Source: Cryptomeria japonica
Lineage: Eukaryota > Streptophyta > Pinopsida > Cupressales > Cupressaceae
Reading direction: 5' to 3'
NCBI RefSeq assembly: GCF_030272615.1
Contig: NC_081410.1
Location: 125,479,640 to 125,543,639, forward strand
Length of the DNA stretch: 64,000 nt
Positions 24,011 to 35,040 of the stretch are shown here, piece after piece. The translations under genes and the position numbers were made by a program. Below the pieces are notes generated by a model. It made no database searches and was not told the origin of the DNA. It saw only the letters and a program-made list of their open reading frames with translations. Position 1 is the stretch's first letter. Each line of letters opens with the position of its first letter.

Positions 24011-25600
24011 ATGAGTCCTAAAGAAAATCAAGATCAAGATCTCGAAACCTTATCATCCCATCCAATTGTTGACTAGGAGCCCATCTTCCGAGACCCTCAT
24101 GATGATTCCCCTATTCTTTTCCATCCTATCCAAAGCCTTATTGACACTCCATTCCCTAAGCAAGATCAAGATATCTCAGTCCATCCAATCCCAAATGATC
24201 CCCTTCCATTTCATGAAAAAAATGTACTTTCAAATCCCATTGACATTCCATTTCCTAAGAAAGATCAAGATATCCCTTCCATCCTTTCCGATGATCCCAT
24301 TGAAAGTCCAGAGCAAAGCACCTTTAAAGAGGATTCCAATGATCTTCCTCCTTGTCAAGATCAAATTATTCCTTCAGATCCTCCACAAGATCCACTTGTT
24401 CCTCCATCTCCTTGTCCTAACGCTCCATATACACTCCAAGATATCACTTCTTTTGATGATCCCATTATTTCTCCCATTCCATCTCTTGAAGAGCCTGTCA
24501 TTGAACCATGTCCACTACATAATCCTAGTCCCCCTCATGATCCTAATCCCCCTCATGATTCTAACATGTCAGTGCAAGATGTTCATGAACCCTCGACATG
24601 CATAATGGGTTCTTCCACTTTGTTGCAATCCAATCCACTTCAAGATCTCATTATTTCTCTCATATCATATCCACCTCATAATGGACTCGCGTCTTCTTCC
24701 CAAAGAAAAAAGTATCCTACAAGTCAAGATATTCATAAAGGCAAAGGAGTAGACCTCCATAAGCAAGAATCTCTCCATATCAAAGAAGATCTTAAGGGTC
24801 ATGTCTACACAACTCACTCTCAAGATGTTGGTATCCCTCCATCACAATCCAAATGTCCACCTTCCCCATCATCACTTCCATCCATTCTAGGTCCCTATAT
24901 CCCTCCATCTCCTATGCAACATCAGCAAAGGCACACATATTGGAGAACCTTCCATCCATCCCACATGCCTCCATATCATTCCCATCCACACCAACATTCA
25001 TTCCCTCTTCCAAGCAATTTGGATGCCAAGTATAAGCATCATAAGTCTAGCAATCCACATGTATTCAAGGATCAACATGTCCAATATAATCGACATGTCA
25101 AAACAAAGAACAATATGATCTATAAAGAAAAAGAAATATCCAAAAGGCCACAAAGGCCTACTGAGCAAAATAAAGCAAAGTCAAAATATATATGGGTTCC
25201 TAAATCCCTTATGCAAGCAATGCACTCCAAGGAACCACAAAAGCATAAAAAATCAAAAACCATGTGGATCCCCAAGAAGCTCCTTGAAGCACCAAAAGAA
25301 CAACCCAGATTGGCATCTAAAATTGTTGTTCCTCCATCTAAACTTTCCAAGTCTATTTCTCCACCACCTTCTTCATCCGTTTTGGGCCCTTATGTCCCAA
25401 AATCCATAGTCGTTCCTTCGTCCAAATCTCAATATCCAAAATACATTTTTCCTCCATCAGTCGATCACCCCTCAAGGTGTGTGCCAATGTCGATCTTGCC
25501 AACATTTCCATCCACTGAAGCCCAATTCTTCCAATACCCTATCTATTATCCAGTGCATATTTTCCATCCTTCGATCCCTTTGATCCAATCCTTTGCATAA
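24011..25600 (+). CDS. E1 sense ORF: proline/serine-rich protein of unknown function, 5' truncated
   Basis: One frame runs from MSPKENQDQD (24011) to the stop at 25598, with a single internal stop at 24074, giving 508 uninterrupted codons after it. The product is rich in Pro, Ser, His and Lys and low in Leu. Its N-terminal third has imperfect repeats of about 30 residues containing DQDI and IPxDP; its C-terminal half is basic with SKYIWVPKSL, MWIPKKLL and LGPYVPKSI. No retroviral-type motif or zinc knuckle is seen. The E2 copy on the other strand keeps the same frame and most of these blocks, so it was a real protein of this family, perhaps a highly diverged gag. E2 is about 340 codons longer at the N-terminus; here the LTR edge lies 20 bp before the first Met. 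Confidence 0.65.
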
Positions 25601-25854
25601 ATCCTTGCCTTAGTTTCATCTCATTTTCCATGTCCTTATCCTACCAACATCTTTGAGCATACTTTTAAAGGTCATGGTCCATTTTATTTTTTTTCAAGGC
25701 TACTATCCAAACAAAAATATGCTTGAGTCCTTCTTCCATCCCCTATCATGTGTCCATCTTCTCTTGAAAAAGTCAAAATACAAAAAAAAAAGTGAAAAAA
25801 AAAATAAAGAAAAGGAAAAAATAAAGAAAAATAATTCGTCCACTGGTGAAAACC

Positions 25855-25955
25855 TGGCAAACAGGTGCCTTGGGCAAGTACCATGATGAAAACCTGGCAA
25901 ACAGGCATCATGCGTAATTTATGAACTTCTTGCACACCACACTTGGGGGCAAGTT
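25855..25955 (+). repeat. Duplicated motif after the E1 ORF
   Basis: GAAAACCTGGCAAACAGG occurs twice, 43 bp apart (about 25850 and 25888), each with a small CCTG/CAGG inverted repeat. It is followed by cttgggggcaag near 25943. The same arrangement is present on the minus strand of E2 at about 59145-59260, so the motif is conserved between family members although it is non-coding. Confidence 0.6.
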
Positions 25956-26564
25956 TTATCCTATCATATCCTTTTGTCCTTCATTGTTCCATTATCCTAT
26001 CAAACCCCTATCATTACCCTTCATATCCTATTGTCCCTCATGTCCAGTTTCCCTTTCCACCTTTGATCTTGACAAGGCTAAGGATCATTATGAGCATCAT
26101 GCATCTTGTTCACAGCTTTTAGTCTATCATAGCTTTTGGTCATTTATCCATTTGCTTATTATAACCTTTCATCCATATTCCCTGTCTTATTGCAACTTTC
26201 TGCCACTATCCCTTAGCCTACCCCGACCTTCAGTCCATGTCCCTTATCCATTCTTGGTCTTGCTTATCCTATCCATATCTCATCACTATCCATACACTCT
26301 TTTTTTTTGTTGTTCCTTGATCTTGGTCTGACATAAGGACGCAAAATTTAAACATAGTTTCAAAAACCTCTTGACATGTCCCTCATGCCATGTTCCTGCT
26401 TTACATTGTTATATCCAGTCTCTTGTCCCATCACACAATAGCCCTTGAAAATTGCATCCATATTGTCTCCATGATAAAAGGCCTTTATCTTCCCTCTATC
26501 CACCAACATTTTAGCAAGCCTATTTATTCACCTATCATATTCCTTGCCTTGCTAGACACTGGGG

Positions 26565-26720
26565 GCAAAAATCAAAAAAAAAAAAAAATCAAATAATATC
26601 CTGAAAAAATCCAAAAAAAAATTGAAAAATGTCCTGAAATAAATCCAAAAAAATTGAAAAATGTCTTGAATAAAATCAAATAAAGTCTTGAGAAAAACAA
26701 ACAAAAAAAAAAAAATCTTT
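26565..26720. repeat. A-rich short tandem repeat in E1
   Basis: Units like tcctgaaaaaatccaaaaaaaaattgaaaa repeat about five times. E2 has the T-rich complement at about 58160-58500. Confidence 0.75.
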
Positions 26721-27436
26721 GGCATTTTGCATTTTGCAATAAATATCCCCTTTGTGCATAGATAGATCGATAAGCATCCCTCCAACAACACGCAATCACC
26801 CACTGTGCTTTAATGAAATCATGCGTTAATAGATGAACTTTTTCAATCACAACCAAATTTCAAACTGATCACAATTGTCTTCTCAATCAAACATCAACAT
26901 CAATAATTTGTCATTGTCACTACCATCATGGGTCTTATATAGGGTGTGGTATACTCGAAACCAGACTGTGTCCTGTCTTAGACGGGGTACCACATGTCCT
27001 GAAACCAGACAACATGATCGTCCTATCAGCACTTTCAACTTTTGACAATGAAGATCAAGATGTTTGTTTCACTTGGTTGAATTTGTGCATCTTATCTTTT
27101 TATTGATTTATCTTTGGCTTCAATCATGTTCCTATGTTGCTTGATGATGTCACTGAGTGATTTAGAGTGACCGGGATGGTTCATGGTCCCTTTCTTTTTT
27201 GATTGTGATTGTTGTTTGTTTGTGATATGTCTGTCTTTTGCAAAAAGGGTTGCATTTCAGCTCTAGCCTTCAATGCCATGATGCTACGCATCCATTTTGC
27301 TACATAAAAATAAGGGTTCTCACCTACAAAGTGCATTACTGAAAGCAAGTTTTTCTTTGTCTCTAATTGTTCTCTATCTCATTTCTTCTTACTAACATTT
27401 CTTCTGTCAATTTGGATAGTCAGTTTGGTCTAGTGC

Positions 27437-27446
27437 TCCGATCTCC
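27437..27446. repeat. 10-bp direct repeat at left edge of PMD segment
   Basis: TCCGATCTCC here and at 30211-30220 flank the segment that E2 lacks. It could be a target duplication of an inserted element or chance microhomology. Confidence 0.5.
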
Positions 27447-27785
27447 ACACACATATGCTACATCCTGCATTCATTGGTTAGTACATTTGCATTACATCGA
27501 GTATCGTATCCAGCATTTTATCCATTTCATATTATAAATGCATCAAAAATACATAAAAATATATCCATACATGTTCCACAATAAACAGTGTATAAGTCAT
27601 CCATACATAGAAAAATAACTACAAATCATAACACATTGCATCCCATCCTATCGATGCATATCATATCACAATAATATCAGAGTACAAAATCGGACTGTCT
27701 GTCCTAAGTATGGCCCGCAAGCTGACTACATAATATCAAACTACATATGTCATCTGTCTATCATAAGGAGTACGTGCCTCTGTCA

Positions 27786-29600
27786 CTAGGTACTCCCTCC
27801 ATCCTCCTCATCCCTTCCATGTCTCATGGATGATCTCCCTCCTATCCCAGGTCCTGGCTGTGGAGGTCTCATAGGTCCACTCACCCCCATGCTGCTCAAT
27901 GACCTCCGAGAGCGTGCCCTGCTCTCTGTCCTCAATCATGCCCGATATGAAGCTGCTCTCTACTCTGGTGGAACTGCACCCTCATATAGTGTCCTCCAAT
28001 GGCGTATCTCCTCTCTAGTCTCTACCAGCATCTATGCCATCTCACGTGCATTGGCATCCCTAATCGACCCAATGAACTTAGTGACTCTCTGTTCCTCTCG
28101 TTGTGCCTAAGCTATTGTTGTATCTCGAGCCGCTGTGAGTCTAGCTATCTCCACTCTGAACTAATCTTGCTATCTCTCCAATGTCGCAATGTGATCCTGC
28201 TGAATTGCTATGGTAGCCCTGCACATCTCCATCTCTTCTATGCTAGTTGTCTCCGGCTCTATGGGTATATCCTGCAATGTCTCCTAATCAGCTGAGTCTG
28301 GCTCATCATCATCCTCCTCCTCCTCATCTTTGTCCTCATCATCCTCCTCATCCTCATCCCCACCCTCATCTTCCTCGTCATCCTCATCTCCCTCCTCTCC
28401 TGTGAGTGGGAAGTCCTCCTGTCTCCTCGATACTGGAATATCAGGATCAGTCAATGGCATTGGCCGTCGTCGTGCAAACCATCGCTCATACTCCTCTGTC
28501 ATCCCGACATCCACCACATCTGACCTCCAATCCCACTGTCTCTACTGTAGTTATGTGAAGTCAGCATATGCTATGTGTGGCGGAATCATACTCCCCCACT
28601 GACTCATCTCTCTATGTGATCAGGCAAAGTGTGCAGTCCTTCTAGGTACATCCTGTCTCTCTCCAAACTGTCATTTGACTCTCTCTGGCAGGTACATCTC
28701 AATCACTCTCTGGTGATTCATTGGTCGCCCAATCAGGTACCTCTCCTATCTACAATATGGTAGCTCGTCACCATCATCTGACCATCTAGGGCAATCAAGA
28801 TATGGCCTCCATGTGAACTCTCTCAGTATGTCTAGCTCATGTCACCAATACAATATGTATCCAAATGGACCATGTCTCAGTGCTCCCCCATAGCAATACA
28901 CATATGGTCGATGTGGTATAACCTATCTCTCTATAATCGGTTGACATATGGCTATGTGCTCAAATGCCCATACCTGTAGCAATGTGACTCCACAGCTTAG
29001 AGTCTGAACTCCCTGGTATGCTATCTGATGCAACTGAAAATATAACATAGCAAGCACACATGGTCCCCATGCATACACCGTCCCCTTTGTCGCCATCCAC
29101 TCTAGCACTCTTCCCCATCCAATAGGGAATCTATGTCCTCGTCTATCTCCTGCTAGTAAACATGCTATCACCACTGTTATCACCACATATCGTCGATCAT
29201 ACTCTGATGCCATGCTCTCCCACCTGATCTCTCTCTCGACGATATCCAAATCATCTGCATCACACTCAAATAGTCTACACAACGCATCTCTCCCTATCAC
29301 TAGGTCATACTCTACCATCTCCCCATGTATCAAAATGCGAAGGATGCGCCATACATCCTCTAGTGTCACCGTCACCTCTCCAGTCGCCAAATGGAATGAG
29401 GAGGTCTCCGAATGCCATCACTCTGCCAATGCGGTAAGCAATCCTGTGTTTGCCCTAATCTCAGGCATGAATGTGATGTAATATATCCCAAGTCCTGCTA
29501 GGATATCTCTGTCCGTGCTCTTGAGTCTATGTCATAGCATGAAACAGTCTAGTCAGTTCTCTCGCGTGATCAATGGATACTATTGACTCTACATCACAAT
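27786..29600 (-). pseudogene. Plant mobile domain (PMD, MAIN-like) gene, antisense within E1, multiply stopped
   Basis: On the minus strand one frame of about 600 codons matches the plant mobile domain (aminotransferase-like) family known from MAIN/MAIL1 and from transposons. Visible blocks in order: YPLITREN, ILAGLGIYYITFMPEIR, SFHLATGEVTVTLEDVWRI, a linker, YAWGPCVLAMLYFQLHQIA, GVTLLQVWAFEHI, RYLIGRPMNHQRVIEMYLPE, QFGERQDVPR. A Glu/Asp-rich tract follows (28284-28400), then an Arg/Glu/Ala-rich probable coiled coil and a Pro/Gly/Arg-rich tail, ending at 27786. About 19 stops interrupt it, nearly all TAG or TGA, but I find no frameshift. Host PMD proteins act in silencing and genome stability; this copy cannot make a full protein unless stops are bypassed. 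The exact start is uncertain. Confidence 0.85.
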
Positions 29601-29789
29601 TGGGGCACATTTTGTCAGTATTAGGGTTTTTGTTCCTACGGGCTGCATTTCTTTGTTTCGTGGCCAAATCAGGGTGTTCTTTATCTATTTTGACTTATCC
29701 TACCCTTATCCCCCCTTTTCAGATCATTTGCAAGCTGTTTTGAACTAAAATTGAGTCATCAATGCACAATTGTGCTTGTGTCTTAACTC

Positions 29790-29861
29790 CTGCGCCTGTG
29801 TACCCCTACACAAGCGCAGAAGACATGACACAAGCGCAGGATTCGCCCTACACAAGCGCAG
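29790..29861. promoter_or_regulatory. Three CACAAGCGCAG repeats upstream of the antisense PMD gene
   Basis: CACAAGCGCAG occurs at 29809, 29829 and 29851, with a related inverted form CTGCGCCTGTG at 29790. The cluster is about 200-260 bp upstream of the PMD frame as read on the minus strand and is absent from E2. A regulatory role is a guess from position and repetition only. Confidence 0.3.
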
Positions 29862-30380
29862 AACTCAGTTTTTTAAGTGTCTGTGGGCCCCGCAATGTCC
29901 CGCAAGCAATCAAAATTCATGAAATTGAAAATATGGGTTTTTGAGATACATACCGTTGCTCCTACGTCGTCCGGTTGTCTGTAAGTGTGTACATGTTCTC
30001 CAAGGTGATCCGCCATTGGAATGTTTGCCATCTCTCTACAGGTGTCCTTGTCCAGAGCAACAAATCCTCCTCTTTGGCTAGTGCAAATGAGCTCTTTTCA
30101 CCCTCTTGGTCTCATTTATAGATCTTTGTCAGTGCATAGATGGACGTGCACCCTCTCCATCTTATGTTGGTCATGGTCTTGTGCACCTTAAATTGCTTGT
30201 CCTTCATGCATCCGATCTCCGATTGTTAGTCCGTTCGATCCTATCATTTTTATCGATCAATTGGCCTCTTTTTTGCATGTTTTCGGCCAATTTCTCGAGG
30301 GGGCATGCATATGTCATTGTCAATTGTCTGGGGCTTTTTCATTTAAGTTCTTTGAAACAACGCTTAAAATTGCATTGTCT

Positions 30381-30395
30381 CAAAGAGGGGCAAAA
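30381..30395 (+). other. E1 polypurine tract
   Basis: CAAAGAGGGGCAAAA directly precedes the 3' LTR. E2 has the related caaagaggtacaaaa at the same place. Confidence 0.8.
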
Positions 30396-31921
30396 TGTAG
30401 GCACCTAAAAATGGTCAACGCTTGCGGAGTCATACTTTAACATTTGCGCATTGCCTCATTTTAGGTTTTTGCGTCGCATTAACATTTCTTCTATGATTCG
30501 CGCTTGGTCTTTATCATTTGTGAGCATCAAGTCATTCTTCTGCATTCTCCATTTGTCTCTCTCTTAAATTTGGTCTTGTCGACAACAATCTTCAATCATG
30601 ATTTTGGTCAAACTTATCCCGTCGCATCAATGTGCGTGCTTATTTGTCATCATTTTGGACATCGTCAATCCTAATTAGGGTTTTGTCCTCTTTTCAATCT
30701 TATCATCATGCGATCGATTTGTCATCGATCGTGGTCATTTTCATCTATTTTGTCATCGATCCTTATCCTCTTGTCAATTTTGTCATTTTGCAATCAATTT
30801 ATCGTCAATCATCGTCGTCTTCTCAATCATGTCAATTTGGATCAATTAGTCATTGTTCCTTGTCAGTTGGTGCATTTGTCAATCAAATCATTTATTAATT
30901 CAAAATCATGATCAAATCGAATTGACATTAATTATCTTTTGTCAAGACCTAATTGTCGTCCTTGCATTTCTGATTTATCTTCTAGGGTTTTATGATTTAT
31001 TCGTTTAACCTTGTTTGTCATTTTCTCTCCATTTTCTCCCTCTAGGTTAAATAAATTATTTATGTATCCTAGGTCTTCATGTCACAATTAAATGTTTAAT
31101 TTAATTGGTTAACTAATTATTCCTCTTTTTGTGAATTAATTAATAAATGACAAATTATTAATTAATTTACCTAATTTTCTAATTTTTCATCATTTCTAAT
31201 TTTCTAATTTTCTAATTTCCTATTTTTCATTATTTCTAATTCCTAATTTCCACCTATTTTCTAATTTCCTAATTTCAATTTCCACCTAATTAGTTTCTCT
31301 CTAGTTTCTCCCTATTTTTGTGCTTCGGTGGAAGCATGAATTTCTCATGCGTCATACTCTTAGCATAGCAAGATGTCATAAGGTTCTAGTTCTATAACCT
31401 TTGCATTGGCAATATGTCATAATTCATGACATAGAAGGTGTCATAACCTTCTTCTTTCCACTCAATTGTGCCATTTTTGAAATCAATTGCCTAAATATCC
31501 ATTTCATGCTAATTTGATATTTTCTCCAATTTGTCTATAAATTGGATGAATTTCTTCAGTCCCAAAAAATAATCACATTATCGAAAGAATCACTTTGTCA
31601 AATTTCTAATCACTTTGTCAAATCAATCATGCTTCGAGTACTCTTGCGCCATAATCTTGTCTATTTTCTTTCATCTCATGTGTATGCACTTGAAGGTGAG
31701 ATCCACAAACAAAGGCTATTTGGAGAGGAAAGAAGAACAATGGAGTCGCATGAAGGAAGCATTCAGATCTACGTTTGGTTTGCATAGTCTTTAGTTTTGA
31801 ATGTTTTATCTTCATGTCTTTATTGAGTGTGTTTAGGATAGATCATTACATTTGAGCTTTCGTGATTGAGCTAGATTACTAATACTATTAGCTTGTGATG
31901 ATTCCTAATTTCCTAGCTACA
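30396..31921 (+). repeat. E1 3' LTR, 1526 bp
   Basis: Partner of 22465-23990, with about 29 substitutions and no length difference by hand comparison. Confidence 0.92.
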
Positions 31922-31926
31922 AATAC

Positions 31927-32000
31927 ATAATTATTTAATTTAAGAGCATTTAGGATGGCTAAATTCAATTAATTAAATTAATCAAATTTAGGTATCTACA
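31927..32000 (-). repeat. Element X 5' LTR, second part
   Basis: Matches the sequence after the AATAC site in the other X LTR and ends ggtatctaca, followed by the GATTA duplication at 32001-32005. Confidence 0.75.
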
Positions 32001-32005
32001 GATTA

Positions 32006-32922
<917 letters not shown>

Positions 32923-35040
32923 TTAAGATTATTTAATAAACCATGGTGGTGAAATTCAAATATTTATGCTAACTTTTATTTAGTCTTTGATCTATTTTCA
33001 AGAATGTTTGAATGTAAATATATATTAACAAATGACGTAATTTTGCATGAAGTGGGCATGTTAACACATATTTCATAGTCCAACCATTATTTGAATTTAT
33101 TCAACGTGAGGGTTTAGGGGAGAGTGCCCCATTGTGGAGCAATCTAGTTTTGGGGGTTCAAGTGGAGTGTCATGTAGACCAAAAAATTAAAATAAAATCT
33201 TGCCACTTTAGTAATTCCACAATGGTCCCCAAAATTCCCTTTTTCACTTATGTGGATGCAATCTTACACCTTTCATAGGTCAATCTCACAAATTAGTTGT
33301 CCATTTGGATGGGTGATTGATCATTGGTTAAGACCACCGCCATTTATTATTTAGCAAGGAAGTGGTATGTGTTTGCCATGTCACCTAGTGAGTAGGCAAA
33401 GCACCACCATAAGAATCAAAATTTAAATTTGCCTTTTTCATGCCCATCAATACTCTTGTTCACCAATCCACTAGAACATGTTCATATTTTATATTCATAA
33501 ACAATTTCAACTAGCTCTAACATAAGATATACTCACTTAGAAAGCAACTATGTAATTTTAAAATTTTGATCACTTAGGGTGAAATAGGTTAGATAGAGGA
33601 AAGTTGGATGACTTCTTCATGTCGTTTCCATGTGTTGTGCTTCACAACTCACACCCCACCTATTCACTTGAGTGAATCCCTCTCCCCCTTTCTCTCCTCC
33701 TTGCCTTTTTATTCTTGCCTTCTATTCCTTGTCTTGTTTCCCTCCTTTTTGGTGTTGTCCTTTTGGGATTTTGGGGTTTGTGGATGGTAGATTCTCAAAC
33801 TAGTTTAGAATTTCCCTAACCTCCATCCTTAGTCCCACTCTTTCCTTTTCCTTTATACATGTCATCTTTGGAGTTATCGCATCCCCGACAACTAACCCTT
33901 GATGTCTCCCTTTCAAGGATCAAACATTGGGGTATCGGGGATTGCATAGTAGTATGTGATCCTTGAAACCCCAACCCCTAATCCCTAAAAGGCACTTGTT
34001 TTACCCTACCTACCGCCTATTAACTTTGAATATGCCTAGCACTCGGTGACATCAACCCTCCCAAATTGCATTTAAAAGTAAGTTTAAGTCATTCATTTGA
34101 ACATTGCATTCAAAAGTTTTGAGATTCTCTAGGTCTTTGAGGCATTTCTTTGTGAGCTAATTACTATTTACTCTTCCATTGTGATATATTAGGACTTGCA
34201 AGCATTATCTTGGGAGTGTTGTTTGTCGAGATTGTGCACATCAAGGACGTTCAAGGTAGAGGTTTTTTTTTGTATTTCTGGACTTTTGGGTTTTCTTCAG
34301 TCTTTCCATTGTTTGTGCACATATTTTGTGCTTGGATATTTCTCATGGGCTTCTACACACTTCCCCATTTTATTTCCATTTTGTTCTCTAATATAGCCTT
34401 ATGAGTCTCATATCTTGTCAATCCACAATGTAGATAAGTGTTGTTTGGGTTTTATTCTTGTCTTGGTGCCCTTCATGTAGTTGTTTATGCCCTAGTTTCA
34501 TAGAGTGGCAAAGATTTAAGGTTTGTGAGAGTCTTGTTCTTAGACTAGGTAAGAATCACTTAGAGAAAACTTGTATGTAGTCCCTAACCTTGAGAACAAA
34601 CCCTAGAAACAAAACTCTCATGGATCTAGCTCCTAAGTTCTAATTGCATCTAACAAAGTAGGTTTTTGATTTTGATGTAGTGAGGAAGATAAGAAATTTG
34701 GTACAATTTTTTACAACAAATAAGTATGGGTAAAATCACAATGTTGTGTCACACTTTTATAAAGGAAGTGGCCAACACAACTAAAACTGTTTAACTTCAA
34801 TTGCATAAAAGTGACATTTATAATTTGAATTTCAAAATGATGTAAACTGATCAAATATAGAAATATTAATGAAATTTATGTCTGTTATTTTTATTTTTTT
34901 TAAGTTAAAAAAATTGACATTTTTTATATATTCAAAGAGAGATTTTTTAATGCTGAAAACCAAGGGTTCTAGTCGGCATTACCAAAAAAAATGAAAACGA
35001 AATTTATTTTTTTTAATTTTCCAAATAGAGGAAATATATA
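32923..35040. other. Unassigned DNA
   Basis: No terminal repeats or domain-bearing ORF. Short frames near 33608-33790 and 34196-34404 are Phe/Leu/Ser-rich and look like chance translations of pyrimidine-rich DNA. Confidence 0.45.

Larger units (their letters stand above)
27447..30220 (-). mobile_element. PMD-bearing segment present in E1, absent from E2
   Basis: E1 and E2 share sequence up to ggtctagt (about 27434) and again from tcctatcattttt (about 30238) through the PPT, but E2 joins these directly. The extra E1 segment carries the whole PMD gene with about 600 bp upstream and 340 bp downstream. It is flanked by a 10-bp direct repeat, the duplication size made by Mutator-like elements, but I see no terminal inverted repeats. 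It is either gene capture in E1 or deletion in E2. Confidence 0.5.
22465..31921 (+). mobile_element. Element E1: 9.5-kb non-autonomous LTR retrotransposon with an antisense PMD gene
   Basis: Two 1526-bp LTRs (22465-23990 and 30396-31921) with TGTAGGCACC..CTAGCTACA ends are flanked by AATAC. The PPT-like caaagaggggcaaaa at 30381-30395 fixes the plus orientation. No protease, RT, RNase H or integrase is recognisable. The interior has a sense ORF of more than 500 codons of unknown function, A-rich low-complexity DNA, and an antisense PMD pseudogene. LTRs differ at about 29 positions by hand count (about 1.9%), mostly transitions, so it is the youngest element here. A diverged minus-strand relative, E2, lies at 55879-62170. 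Confidence 0.88.

Noticed and set aside
24066-24605. Plus-strand 179-codon hydrophobic frame
   Set aside because: It is the out-of-frame shadow of the conserved E1 ORF, which is the frame kept in E2.
28330-28602. Plus-strand Ser-rich frame over the acidic tract
   Set aside because: It is the antisense of the Glu/Asp-rich part of the PMD frame.
22701-30911. Pair of similar 88- and 67-codon frames in both E1 LTRs
   Set aside because: Their identity follows from LTR duplication, they overlap in different frames, and they carry no recognisable domain.
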